Positions 16,192 through 24,312 of a DNA stretch of 64,000 nucleotides are shown one piece after another. The notes beneath the pieces are model-generated. The model ran no database searches, was not told where the DNA came from, and saw only the letters and a program-made list of their open reading frames with translations. The stretch comes from Kribbella capetownensis (GTDB taxonomy: Bacteria > Actinomycetota > Actinomycetes > Propionibacteriales > Kribbellaceae), in contig NZ_SJKD01000001.1 in NCBI RefSeq assembly GCF_004331485.1, positions 186,001 to 250,000 on the forward strand, in the 5' to 3' direction. Position numbers and translations under genes: made by a program. Numbering within the stretch: the stretch's first letter is position 1; every line of letters begins with the position of its first letter.

Positions 16192-17370
16192 ATGCCGAAC
16201 AAGAACGGCCGGCTGGTGGCCCTGGTCGCATCGATCGCGGTCGCCGCGGTCGCCATCGGCGCCGCCCTCGCCTACCGCCAGGGCCCCCAAGCCGCCCAAG
16301 CCGACGCAGCCCCCCTCAGCGGCAGCCCGTCGCCCATCTCGACGCCGACCCCGACGCCGACGCCCAAGCCGTCCGTGACCCCGTCGGCCACGGCCGTCAC
16401 CACCCCGAAGCCGCCGGCCAAGACGCCGACCAAGAGCGGACCGCTCAAGTCGAAGGTCAACCTGCCGAAGCTCCCCGAGGGCCGCGCGCCCCAGGTCACC
16501 TACCTGGCCGGCCGCACCGTCCGCGGCGGCCCCGGCCAGGACGTGAAGGTCCCGGGCTCGGCGGACATCCTGGAGGTCGCGCGCCTGCACCAGTCTGTGC
16601 TGGCGGTCGTCCAGAAGGGCACCGACACCGAGATGCTGACCGTCGACAGCAGCGGGAAGGTGCTCCGGACGACCCCGGACGTCACCGGGATCGTGACCAC
16701 CGAGGACGGCCTGGCCGCCGCGTACGTCGCCACCCGCCGGTCGGAGCAGAGCGCGGCGCTGCCCGGCGCCGTGGTCTACGCAGAGCAGGAGTCGGTCCGC
16801 AAGCTCGACGTACCGGACATCTGGGACGCGGTTCCGCTCGGCTACCTGAACGGCAAGGTCTACTTCCGGGGTGAGACCGCGGAGGGCGCGCTCGCCTGGA
16901 ACCTCTACGAGTGGGTCCCGGGCGCCGCGAAGGCGAGTGTGGTCAAGTCGGTGCCGAAGCCGTCCGCCGTGTCCGACGACGGCTCGCTCGCCGCTTCGCT
17001 GGTCAATCTCACCGACTACAACAGCTGCACCAACGTGGTTACCCTGAACGGCGGCAAGCGGCTGTGGCGCACCTGCGACTACCAGGTCGTGGGCTTCACC
17101 CGGGACGGCGCCACCGCCATCGGAGCACCCTTCTACCGCGACGGGTACGCCGACGGCATCGCCTCGGCCCTCGATGCGAAAACAGGCACTCTGCTGCACG
17201 AGTGGTCCGGGACGTTCCGGCAGTCGGTCGCCGAGGACGACCAGCACCTGTTGTTGCTGGCCGACACCGGCCCGGATAGCCCGGCCTCGATCATCCGCTG
17301 CTCGACAGTGACCGGTGCGTGCGAGAGGGCGACCCCGCTTGCCACGGGCCGGCTCGCGATCGGCAGCTGA
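16192..17370 (+). CDS. Membrane-anchored propeller-like protein, paralog B
   Basis: This 392-residue protein is the paralog of the preceding gene: LPEGRAPQVTYLAGRTV matches LPTGRDPQLTYVRGRAV, and VYFRGE, LWRTCDYQVVGF and IRCSTVTGACE match the same blocks. A membrane helix (VALVASIAVAAVAIGAALAY) is followed by a Pro/Thr/Ser spacer with repeated TPTPTPKPS-like units, long enough to cross cell-wall material, then the propeller-like domain. The ATG at 16192 is favoured by TAGGAG 7 bases upstream; an ATG overlapping the previous stop (16156) would add 12 residues without a ribosome site. Function unknown; probably co-transcribed with paralog A. Confidence 0.84.
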   Translation: MPNKNGRLVALVASIAVAAVAIGAALAYRQGPQAAQADAAPLSGSPSPISTPTPTPTPKPSVTPSATAVTTPKPPAKTPTKSGPLKSKVNLPKLPEGRAPQVTYLAGRTVRGGPGQDVKVPGSADILEVARLHQSVLAVVQKGTDTEMLTVDSSGKVLRTTPDVTGIVTTEDGLAAAYVATRRSEQSAALPGAVVYAEQESVRKLDVPDIWDAVPLGYLNGKVYFRGETAEGALAWNLYEWVPGAAKASVVKSVPKPSAVSDDGSLAASLVNLTDYNSCTNVVTLNGGKRLWRTCDYQVVGFTRDGATAIGAPFYRDGYADGIASALDAKTGTLLHEWSGTFRQSVAEDDQHLLLLADTGPDSPASIIRCSTVTGACERATPLATGRLAIGS

Positions 17371-17425
17371 TCTGCCGAGAGCAGATATCCCTGTGGGGTA
17401 AGAGGTTCGGCGGCAGACTGGCGGG

Positions 17426-18163
17426 ATGGAACGCATTGCGGTGCTGGCTGATGTGCATGGGGTGTTGCCTGCTCTGGAGGCGGTGCTGGCGGAGGACGAC
17501 GTACGGTCGGCCGATGCGATCGTGCTGGCCGGGGACATCGCCAGTGGGCCGCAGCCGGTCGAGACTCTGGACCTGCTGACGTCGCTGGGCGACCGGGTGG
17601 TGTGGGTGCGGGGGAACGCCGACCGGGAGCTGGTGGAGATGGCCCGGTCTGAATTCACTGGCGAACCGCCGGATGCAGTGAGTCCGTGGGCGGCGCAGGA
17701 GTTGCGGCCGGACCAGGTGGAGTTGCTGGCGCCCTTGCCGACGACCGTGACCATCGGGGACGTGCTGTTCTGCCACGCGACGCCGCGGGACGACGAGGAG
17801 ATGGTGCTGGTCGACAGCCCGATCTCACGCTGGGCCGAGGTCTTCACCGGCCTGTCCGAGGACATCAGGACGGTCGTGTGCGGCCACACCCACATGCCCT
17901 TCGCTCGGCAGGTGGACCGGCGTCTGGTGGTCAACGCCGGCAGTGTCGGCATGCCGTACGGCGCTCCTGGTCCGAGCTGGGCATTGCTGACCCCGGACGG
18001 CGTACAACTCCGACGCGCACCCCTGGACGCCGTCAAGGCCGCGGAGCGCATCACCACGGAGTCGACGTACCCGGGCCGGCAGGAGTGGGTGGAGGAGTAC
18101 CTGCTGACCAACTACTCCGACACCGAGGCGCTCGAAGCGTTCAGACCCCGCGCGGAGGGTTGA
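17426..18163 (+). CDS. Calcineurin-like metallophosphoesterase (YfcE type)
   Basis: This is a 245-residue phosphoesterase. Metal ligands are seen in order: D9 and H11 in LADVHG, Asp in LAGDIAS, Asn in VRGNADREL, His in LFCHATPRDDEE and the GHTHMP pair. The layout matches small cytoplasmic YfcE/MPE phosphodiesterases, with an added C-terminal tail ending in an acidic-aromatic helix (GRQEWVEEYLLTNYSDTEA). The gene sits between the propeller paralogs and the LytS-type kinase, which starts 17 bp downstream on the same strand. The natural substrate cannot be told; members cleave phosphodiesters or cyclic nucleotides. Confidence 0.92.
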   Translation: MERIAVLADVHGVLPALEAVLAEDDVRSADAIVLAGDIASGPQPVETLDLLTSLGDRVVWVRGNADRELVEMARSEFTGEPPDAVSPWAAQELRPDQVELLAPLPTTVTIGDVLFCHATPRDDEEMVLVDSPISRWAEVFTGLSEDIRTVVCGHTHMPFARQVDRRLVVNAGSVGMPYGAPGPSWALLTPDGVQLRRAPLDAVKAAERITTESTYPGRQEWVEEYLLTNYSDTEALEAFRPRAEG

Positions 18164-18180
18164 CCGGCTACCGTCGACAC

Positions 18181-19311
18181 GTGTTCGCACGGCGGCGGAA
18201 GCATTTCGGGACTCCGGCTGACAAGGCGACGTATGCGACCCTGCATACCGCCTCGCTGGCCTCTCCCCACCTGCGCGAGGGTCTGACGCCCGCCGCGGCA
18301 GGCAAGGCGAGCCGCCACCTCAGAGACCTCCTCGGTACGGCGGCCATCGCGATCTGCGACTCCTCCGGCGTACTGGCGTGGGACGGCGTCGGTGGACCGT
18401 ACGAGAGCAACCACCGTGGCGATGCGAAGGCTCTCGCGGCTCCCACACTCCGCTCCGGACGTACGGCGGTCCTCGGCGCGCATGACGTGGCCTGTAGCGA
18501 CCCGCAATGCCCAATCCGTACGGCGGTGGTCGCGCCGATCGTCACCGAGGAGCGAGTGGTCGCCGTACTGGTCGCCTACAGCATCCGCTCGTCGGCCGCG
18601 CTGGTCCGGGCCACCGAGGAGGTCGCCCGCTGGGTGTCCGGCCAGGTGGAGCTGGCCGAGCTCAACAAGGAACGCACCCGCGCGATCGAGGCCGAGCTGC
18701 GCGCACTACGGGCGCAGATCAGCCCGCACTTCATCTACAACGCGCTGGCCGCGATCGCGTCGTTCGTCCGGACCGACCCGGGACGGGCTCGGGAACTGCT
18801 GCTGGAGTTCGCCGACTTCTCCCGGTACGCGCTGCGGCGCGGTGGCGAGTTCACCACGCTGGCCGACGAGCTGCGCAACGTGGAGCGCTACCTGGTGCTG
18901 GAGCAGGCGCGGTTCGGTGATCGGCTCAAGGTGTCGCTGCAGATCGCGCCCGAAGTACTGCCGGTGGTCATCCCGTTCCTCGTCGTCCAGCCGCTGGTGG
19001 AGAACGCCGTACGCCATGGCCTGGAAGGCACCACCGGCGTCGGGCACATTACGATCCGGGCCCGGGACCGGATCAACGAGGCCGAGATCAGCGTCGAGGA
19101 CGACGGCTCCGGAAGCGACCCGGAGGTGATCCGGGCCGCACTGTCCGGCGAGTCCGGCAGCGACTCGGTCGGCCTCGGCAACGTCGACGCCCGGCTCCGC
19201 CAGGTGTACGGCGACGCGTACGGCCTGGTCGTCGAAACGGCGGTCGACGCCGGCACCAAGGTCACGTTCCGCGTGCCCAAATACTCCTCAGGAGTACATG
19301 CCACGCCGTAG
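18181..19311 (+). CDS. LytS/YehU-type sensor histidine kinase, soluble, GAF-like input
   Basis: This is a 376-residue kinase of the His_kinase (LytS) class. Residues 15-160 look like a GAF domain (IAICDSSGVLAWDG, VVAPIVTEERVVAVLVAYS) with cysteines in VACSDPQCP. There are no membrane helices, unlike classical LytS/BtsS with 5TM domains, so it should sense a cytoplasmic signal. The phosphorylated His183 lies in AQISPHFIYNAL, followed by the characteristic LADELRNVERYLVLEQARF. The ATPase region has PLVENAVRHGLEG and GLGNVDARL. The GTG at 18181 follows the phosphoesterase stop closely. Its partner is the LytTR regulator at 21105, separated by a dehydrogenase gene. Confidence 0.92.
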   Translation: MFARRRKHFGTPADKATYATLHTASLASPHLREGLTPAAAGKASRHLRDLLGTAAIAICDSSGVLAWDGVGGPYESNHRGDAKALAAPTLRSGRTAVLGAHDVACSDPQCPIRTAVVAPIVTEERVVAVLVAYSIRSSAALVRATEEVARWVSGQVELAELNKERTRAIEAELRALRAQISPHFIYNALAAIASFVRTDPGRARELLLEFADFSRYALRRGGEFTTLADELRNVERYLVLEQARFGDRLKVSLQIAPEVLPVVIPFLVVQPLVENAVRHGLEGTTGVGHITIRARDRINEAEISVEDDGSGSDPEVIRAALSGESGSDSVGLGNVDARLRQVYGDAYGLVVETAVDAGTKVTFRVPKYSSGVHATP

Positions 19312-19323
19312 TCCACTGTCCCG

Positions 19324-19352
19324 TTGACGGTAGTAGTGGTGCGGACTAGCGT
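19324..19352 (+). promoter_or_regulatory. Sigma-70-like promoter of formaldehyde dehydrogenase-like gene
   Basis: TTGACG (19324-19329), a 17-bp spacer, and TAGCGT (19347-19352) make a good housekeeping-type promoter. It starts 12 bp after the kinase stop and leaves a leader of about 165 bases before the GTG at 19525, so the dehydrogenase is probably expressed independently of the kinase. Confidence 0.65.
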
Positions 19353-19524
19353 CGGCAGCAATCCCCTTACGGCGTTGGGAATGCGCGTCTGCGCGAGCGT
19401 CGTCACGGAGTGGATTCACCTGCACGGGGCAGGCGACGGCCGGATCGCTGTCCGCACGCGGCGATCGCGGCCCACGAAGAGTGCCGATGGGCTGGTCGAG
19501 CCCGGACGGAGAGGAGCACTACTC

Positions 19525-20739
19525 GTGCCAGGTAACAGGGCAGTGATTTACAAGGGGCCAGGCGACGTGGCGGTCGAGACGATCGACTACCCGGGTCTGG
19601 AGCTCAAGGACGGTCCAGGGGTCAACCCCGCCAACGTGGGTCGGCAGATTCCGCACGGGGCGATTCTCAAGGTGGTCGCCAGCAACATCTGCGGCAGCGA
19701 TCAGCACATGGTTCGTGGCCGGACCACGGCACCGCCGGGACTCGCTCTCGGCCATGAGATCACCGGCGAGGTGGCCGAGGTCGGCCGTGACGTCGAGTTC
19801 ATCAAGGTCGGCGACCTGGTGTCCGTCCCGTTCAACATCGCCTGCGGGCGGTGCGTCAACTGCAAGGAGGGCAAGACCGGCGTCTGCCTGAACGTGAATC
19901 CGGATCGACCCGGATCCGCGTACGGGTACGTCGACATGGGCGGCTGGGTCGGCGGACAGGCGGAGTACGCGCTGGTGCCGTACGCCGACTGGAACCTGCT
20001 GAAGTTCCCCGACAAGGACCGGGCGCTGGAGAAGATCCGCGACCTGGCGATGCTGTCGGACATCTTCCCGACCGGCTACCACGGCGCTGTCACGGCAGGG
20101 GTTGGGACCGGTTCGGCCGTCTATGTCGCCGGCGCGGGGCCGGTCGGCCTGGCCGCGGCCACGTCGGCGTTCCTGCTCGGCGCGGCCGTCGTCATCGTCG
20201 CCGACCTGCAGAAGGAACGGCTGGAGCAGGCCCGCAGCTTCGGCTGCGAGACGATCGATGTGTCCGAAGGCGATCCGAAGGACCAGATCGAGCGGATCCT
20301 CGGCGTACCGGAGGTCGACTGCGCGATCGACGCCGTCGGGTTCGAGGCCCATGGCCACGGCACCGACGCCCGGTCCGAGCGCCCGGCCACCGTGCTGAAC
20401 ACGGTGATGGACGTGACCGCAGCCGGTGGTGCGGTCGGCATTCCTGGCCTGTACGTCACCGGTGATCCCGGTGCGGCCGACGAGGCCGCGAAGACCGGCT
20501 CGCTGTCGATCCGGCTGGGCCTGGGCTGGGCGAAGTCGCTGTCGTTCACGACCGGACAGTGTCCGGTGATGCGGTACAACCGCCAGCTGATGCAGGCGAT
20601 CCTGCACGACCGTACGCAGATCGCGAGGAACGTGAACGCCACGGTCATCCCGCTGGACCAGGCACCGCAGGGCTACGCCGACTTCGACAAGGGTGCGGCC
20701 CGCAAGTACGTGCTCGACCCGCACGGACTGATCAAGTAA
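19525..20739 (+). CDS. fdhA: Zinc alcohol dehydrogenase, glutathione-independent formaldehyde dehydrogenase type
   Basis: This 404-residue cytoplasmic enzyme belongs to the zinc medium-chain dehydrogenases. The start MPGNRAVIYKGPGDVAVE and length match Pseudomonas-type FdhA, which oxidises formaldehyde with tightly bound NAD. The catalytic zinc Cys lies in NICGSDQHMVRGR and the His in LALGHEITGEV. Structural zinc cysteines are in CGRCVNCKEGKTGVC, and the Rossmann motif is VAGAGPVGLAAA. The GTG is chosen because GAGGAG lies 8 bases upstream. It lies between a LytS kinase and its LytTR regulator but has its own promoter, so it looks inserted there. Likely role is aldehyde detoxification; other small aldehydes or alcohols remain possible. 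Confidence 0.9.
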   Translation: MPGNRAVIYKGPGDVAVETIDYPGLELKDGPGVNPANVGRQIPHGAILKVVASNICGSDQHMVRGRTTAPPGLALGHEITGEVAEVGRDVEFIKVGDLVSVPFNIACGRCVNCKEGKTGVCLNVNPDRPGSAYGYVDMGGWVGGQAEYALVPYADWNLLKFPDKDRALEKIRDLAMLSDIFPTGYHGAVTAGVGTGSAVYVAGAGPVGLAAATSAFLLGAAVVIVADLQKERLEQARSFGCETIDVSEGDPKDQIERILGVPEVDCAIDAVGFEAHGHGTDARSERPATVLNTVMDVTAAGGAVGIPGLYVTGDPGAADEAAKTGSLSIRLGLGWAKSLSFTTGQCPVMRYNRQLMQAILHDRTQIARNVNATVIPLDQAPQGYADFDKGAARKYVLDPHGLIK

Positions 20740-20747
20740 GGAGCGGG

Positions 20748-20783
20748 CGACGGGGGCTGGGCGCAGGGGTCCGGCTCCCGTCG
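20748..20783 (+). terminator. Possible terminator after fdhA
   Basis: CGACGGG (20748-20754) and CCCGTCG (20777-20783) form a 7-bp stem around a 22-base GC-rich loop, 9 bp after the stop. Weak by itself. Confidence 0.35.
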
Positions 20784-20839
20784 TTCCCACCGGCCGGGTC
20801 ATCCTGCGAAGGAAAGCCAGGTACGACGAGAGCGCCTTC

Positions 20840-21031
20840 ATGAGCAGTGACGAGCGACTGGATCTCGAGTTCGCCTACACGGCGTACCAGGACTCGTGCC
20901 GCGACCTGTATTCGCCGCACTACTACTGCCGGCGGCCGAGCGGCCACGACGGCGTACACGCGGCCGGCTTCGGCTCGGGCCGCCTCCGCTGGGAACACCA
21001 GCCCGACCACGCTCCCCACATGCTGTCCTGA
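20840..21031 (+). CDS. Small Cys/His protein of unknown function (63 aa)
   Basis: This 63-residue protein has a C-x8-C-x5-H-x3-H spacing in the segment SCRDLYSPHYYC then RRPSGHDGVH. A C-x-x-P-x-G-H-x-G-x-H pattern of this kind recurs in small uncharacterised actinobacterial and phage proteins and may bind zinc. No membrane segment or signal is present; the N-terminus is acidic and the middle aromatic. The ribosome site before ATG 20840 is weak (GAGAGC). It lies between fdhA and the LytTR regulator on the same strand, 73 bp before the latter. Function unknown; short length lowers certainty. Confidence 0.6.
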   Translation: MSSDERLDLEFAYTAYQDSCRDLYSPHYYCRRPSGHDGVHAAGFGSGRLRWEHQPDHAPHMLS

Positions 21032-21104
21032 CCAGCTCACCTGTCGTCCGCGACGGCCCGGCTGGTGGCTCCAATTCCGGATTCCCTGGCACTACTGTGA
21101 GGGC

Positions 21105-21854
21105 ATGGCCGAGACTGCCCTGCGCGCGCTGGTCGCGGACGACGAGGAGCCCGCGCTGGCCGAACTCGTGTATCTGCTGCAGCGGGACGACCGGATCGGC
21201 GAGATCCGGACCGCGTCGAACGGGCCGGACGCGCTGAAGATCCTGCAGGCGGCCGACCTGGACGTGGTGTTCTGCGACATCAAGATGCCCGGACTGGACG
21301 GGATCGACCTGGCCAGCGTCATCTCGAAGTTCCGCCCACCGCGCCCGCAGATCGTCTTCGTCACGGCGTACGACGAACACGCGGTCGAGGCCTTCGAGCT
21401 CGAGGCCACCGACTACGTGATGAAACCGGTCCGGGCCGAGCGCCTGGCCGAGGCGGTCCGCCGGGTCGTCACCGCGGGTGCGCCGGCGGCGCTGCAGACG
21501 CCGGACGAAACCGACGATGAGGTGATCCCGGTCGAGCTCGCCGGCGTCACCCGCTTCGTCCAGCGCTCGACGGTCCGGTACGTCGAGGCGCAAGGCGACT
21601 ACGCCCGGCTGCACACCGGCCGGAACTCGCACTTGGTCCGCATCCCGCTGAGCACGCTGGAGGAACGCTGGGGCGACGCCGGGTTCACCCGCATCCACCG
21701 CAGCACGCTCGTCGCCCTCGCGCACGTGGACGAGATGCGCGTCGATGGCGGACGATGCGCGGTCCGGGTCGGCGACGACTGGCTCCCGGTGAGTCGCCGC
21801 CACACCCGCGAGCTCCGCGACCTCCTGGTTCGCTCGACCTCGCTGCGCGGCTGA
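21105..21854 (+). CDS. LytTR-family response regulator
   Basis: This is a 249-residue regulator. Receiver domain: acidic pocket DDEE (12-15), phospho-acceptor Asp58 in VVFCDIKMPGLDG, Thr in IVFVTAYDEHAVEAF, Lys in YVMKPV. After a linker of about 25 residues, the C-terminal LytTR DNA-binding domain shows VRYVEAQGDYARLHTG, STLEERWGDAGFTRIHRSTLV and a final VSRRHTRELRDLL. It is the evident partner of the LytS-type kinase at 18181. A small membrane protein and a symporter follow with almost no gap, so the regulator probably controls, or is co-expressed with, the transporters. Confidence 0.95.
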   Translation: MAETALRALVADDEEPALAELVYLLQRDDRIGEIRTASNGPDALKILQAADLDVVFCDIKMPGLDGIDLASVISKFRPPRPQIVFVTAYDEHAVEAFELEATDYVMKPVRAERLAEAVRRVVTAGAPAALQTPDETDDEVIPVELAGVTRFVQRSTVRYVEAQGDYARLHTGRNSHLVRIPLSTLEERWGDAGFTRIHRSTLVALAHVDEMRVDGGRCAVRVGDDWLPVSRRHTRELRDLLVRSTSLRG

Positions 21855-21855
21855 C

Positions 21856-22236
21856 ATGAGTACGCCGGACAGTCCGCGACGGGTTCGGGTCACCAGCCCG
21901 CGCAGGACTGCTACCCGGCGACCCGTCATCCCCACCGGCACCCGGGAGATCGACGAACAGACCCGGCTCGGCGAGATCTACATGCACTCGCTGATCCAGT
22001 CCCAGCTCCGGCTCACCCTCGCGGTGATCGCCGGCGCCGTGGTCATCCTCGGCGGCATCCCGCTGCTGTTCGCTCTCGTCCCCGCGACCCGCACGCTCTC
22101 GGTCCTCGGACTGCCCCTGCCCTGGGTCATCCTCGGCATCGTGGTCTACCCGGTTGTGTACGTCGCCGCCCGCGTGTACGTCCGCAACGCCGAACGGATC
22201 GAAGCCGAGTTCACCGAGTTCGTCGGGAGGCGCTAA
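21856..22236 (+). CDS. Small two-helix membrane protein, symporter partner
   Basis: This 126-residue protein has a basic, Arg-rich N-terminus of 50 residues, then two membrane helices (LTLAVIAGAVVILGGIPLLFA and LPWVILGIVVYPVVYVAARV) and a charged tail RNAERIEAEFTEF. Layout and tail resemble the DUF485 protein encoded before the second symporter, although sequence similarity is slight. It starts 1 bp after the LytTR stop and ends directly before the TTG of the symporter, so all three are one operon. By analogy with YjcH-ActP it may be an accessory subunit of the symporter; this is inference. Confidence 0.85.
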   Translation: MSTPDSPRRVRVTSPRRTATRRPVIPTGTREIDEQTRLGEIYMHSLIQSQLRLTLAVIAGAVVILGGIPLLFALVPATRTLSVLGLPLPWVILGIVVYPVVYVAARVYVRNAERIEAEFTEFVGRR

Positions 22237-23784
22237 TTGTCGTCGGCGATGAGTCTGACTGCCATCGGATTGGTGGTCTTGGCAACGATCGGGATCGGCC
22301 TGTTCGGGCTGCGGATCTCACGGACCACCAGCGACTTCTACGTCGCGAGCCGCGCAGTGACGCCACGTTGGAACGCTTCCGCGATCAGCGGTGAGTACCT
22401 GTCGGCAGCGTCGTTCCTCGGTGTCGCCGGTCTCGTGCTCGTGAACGGCGCGGACATGCTGTGGTTCTCGGTCGGCTACACCGTCGGCTACCTGATGCTG
22501 CTGGTCCTGGTCGCCGCGCCGCTGCGACGAAGCGGTGCCTACACGTTGCCCGACTTCGCCGAGACCCGGTTCGAATCAGCCGTGGTCCGCCGGATCTGCT
22601 CGGGTCTGGTCGTCGGCATCGGCACGCTGTACCTGCTGCCCCAGTTGCACGGCGCCGGCCTCACCGTCCAGACCGTCACGGGCGCCCCGCCGGACGTCGG
22701 CGCCGCTGTCGTCGCGGTGATCGTGGTGTTCAACGTCGCCGCCGGCGGCATGCGTTCGATCACGTTCGTCCAGGCCTTCCAGTACTGGCTGAAGCTCACC
22801 GCGCTGGCCACGCCGATCTTCGTCATCCTGATCGCGTGGCGCTCCGGTGACCACCCGGCCGGCGTACTGCAGTCGTTGCAGGGCGCGGCCTCCGAGTGGT
22901 CCGAGCCGCTGTCCCGCGCGGGCGGCCGGGACCACCCGCTCTACGCGACGTATTCGTTGCTCCTGGCCCTTTGTTTCGGAACGATGGGCCTGCCGCATGT
23001 GCTCGTTCGCTTCTACACCAACCCGGACGGCCGGGCGGCCCGCCGTACGACTGTCGTCGTCCTTGCACTGCTCGGACTCTTCTACCTGTTCCCACCGATG
23101 TACGCAGTACTCGGCCGGACGTTCGCGCCCGACCTGGTGAGTGCGGGCGCGGACACCGTCGTACTCGAGCTGCCGAACCGGATTCTCCCTGGTACAGCAG
23201 GGGATTTGCTCGGTGCACTGGTCGCGGCCGGGGCGTTCGCGGCGTTCCTGTCGACGTCGTCGGGACTGACGGTCGCGATCGCCGGAGTGACCGACCAGGA
23301 CCTGTTCCGGAGCCGGCTGCATCGGTGGACGGGCGGGGACTACGTGGCGGTCAACAGCTTCCGGATCGCTGCGGTGCTCTCGATGACCGTTCCCTACTTG
23401 GCGTTCCTGGTGACCGGCTCGCTGAGTCTGGCCGACACTGTGGGCCTGGCGTTCGCAGTCGCCGCTTCGACGTTCTGTCCCCTGCTGGTGCTGGGGATCT
23501 GGTGGCGCCGGATGTCGACGACCGGTGCCGCGGCCGGCCTGGTCGTCGGTGGAGTCGCCGCTAGTGCGGCCGCGTTGATCAACGTGCTCGGCGGCCCCGA
23601 CGGCGGTTGGCCGAAGGCTCTGGTCGGTCAGCCCGCCGCCTGGACGATGCCGCTCGCATTCATCACCGTCATCGTGGTGTCGAAGCTGACCCCGGACAAG
23701 ATCCCCGCCGGCGCCGCCCGCAGCATGGTCCGCCTCCACACCCCCGAAGCCGTCGACGTCGACCGCGGCCTGCCGTCTCGGTGA
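22237..23784 (+). CDS. Sodium/solute symporter (SSS family), first of two
   Basis: This is a 515-residue transporter with about 13 membrane helices, of the ActP/MctC branch of the sodium:solute symporter family. Typical motifs are FYVASRAVTPRWNASAISGEYLSAASFLGVAG near the start (quoted here as EYLSAASFLG), GTMGLPHVLVRFYT, and FAAFLSTSSGLTVAIAG. Substrates in this branch are monocarboxylates such as acetate, propionate or pyruvate. The TTG at 22237 is preferred to ATG 22249: GGGAGG lies 6 bases before the TTG, and the TTG directly follows the stop of the small membrane protein. It is encoded in one operon with the LytTR regulator. Confidence 0.93.
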   Translation: MSSAMSLTAIGLVVLATIGIGLFGLRISRTTSDFYVASRAVTPRWNASAISGEYLSAASFLGVAGLVLVNGADMLWFSVGYTVGYLMLLVLVAAPLRRSGAYTLPDFAETRFESAVVRRICSGLVVGIGTLYLLPQLHGAGLTVQTVTGAPPDVGAAVVAVIVVFNVAAGGMRSITFVQAFQYWLKLTALATPIFVILIAWRSGDHPAGVLQSLQGAASEWSEPLSRAGGRDHPLYATYSLLLALCFGTMGLPHVLVRFYTNPDGRAARRTTVVVLALLGLFYLFPPMYAVLGRTFAPDLVSAGADTVVLELPNRILPGTAGDLLGALVAAGAFAAFLSTSSGLTVAIAGVTDQDLFRSRLHRWTGGDYVAVNSFRIAAVLSMTVPYLAFLVTGSLSLADTVGLAFAVAASTFCPLLVLGIWWRRMSTTGAAAGLVVGGVAASAAALINVLGGPDGGWPKALVGQPAAWTMPLAFITVIVVSKLTPDKIPAGAARSMVRLHTPEAVDVDRGLPSR

Positions 23785-23970
23785 GACCGCTCGTCGTGGG
23801 ATTCCTACCGCTCGCCGCAGCGGAGTGATCCACCGGGCGACTGGTGTGGTCCACTGAGCGCTCGATGCGTGTGGGTGCTGTCGGGCGGCAGTGACCAAGG
23901 CCACAGTACGGACCAGCAGCCCCCTGCCTGGCCCATCCGCCTGGCCTGATCACCGTCTGGAGGTCCCGCG

Positions 23971-24312
23971 ATGTCCGATACGCGCCCCGCGGGTGACCCG
24001 GACCTGACGACGTACCGGGACGTCCAGCTCTCGCCGGACTTCTCCGATCTGCGTCGCCGGTTCCGGCGCTTCGTGTTCCCGATGACCGCCCTGTTCCTGG
24101 TCTGGTACTTCCTCTATGTCCTGCTCGCCGCCTACGCACCCGGGTTCATGTCGCACAAGGTCGGCGGCAACATCAACGTGGCCTTGCTGTTCGGCCTCGG
24201 CCAGTTCGTGTCGACGTTCGCGATCACGATGATCTACGTCCGCTGGGCCGACCGGCGGATCGACCCTGATGCCGAGCGGATGCGCCACCAGATCGAGGGA
24301 GAGCCGAAGTGA
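23971..24312 (+). CDS. DUF485 membrane protein (YjcH-like)
   Basis: This 113-residue protein has two membrane helices (FPMTALFLVWYFLYVLLAAY and NVALLFGLGQFVSTFAITMIYV), the conserved SPDFSDLRRRFRRFVFP before the first, and RWADRRIDP after the second, as in DUF485/YjcH. In enteric bacteria this family lies directly before the acetate permease ActP. Here the stop overlaps the GTG of the second symporter (GTGA, 24309-24312), so the two are translationally coupled. GGAGG lies upstream of the ATG. It probably assists assembly or activity of the symporter. Confidence 0.93.
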   Translation: MSDTRPAGDPDLTTYRDVQLSPDFSDLRRRFRRFVFPMTALFLVWYFLYVLLAAYAPGFMSHKVGGNINVALLFGLGQFVSTFAITMIYVRWADRRIDPDAERMRHQIEGEPK

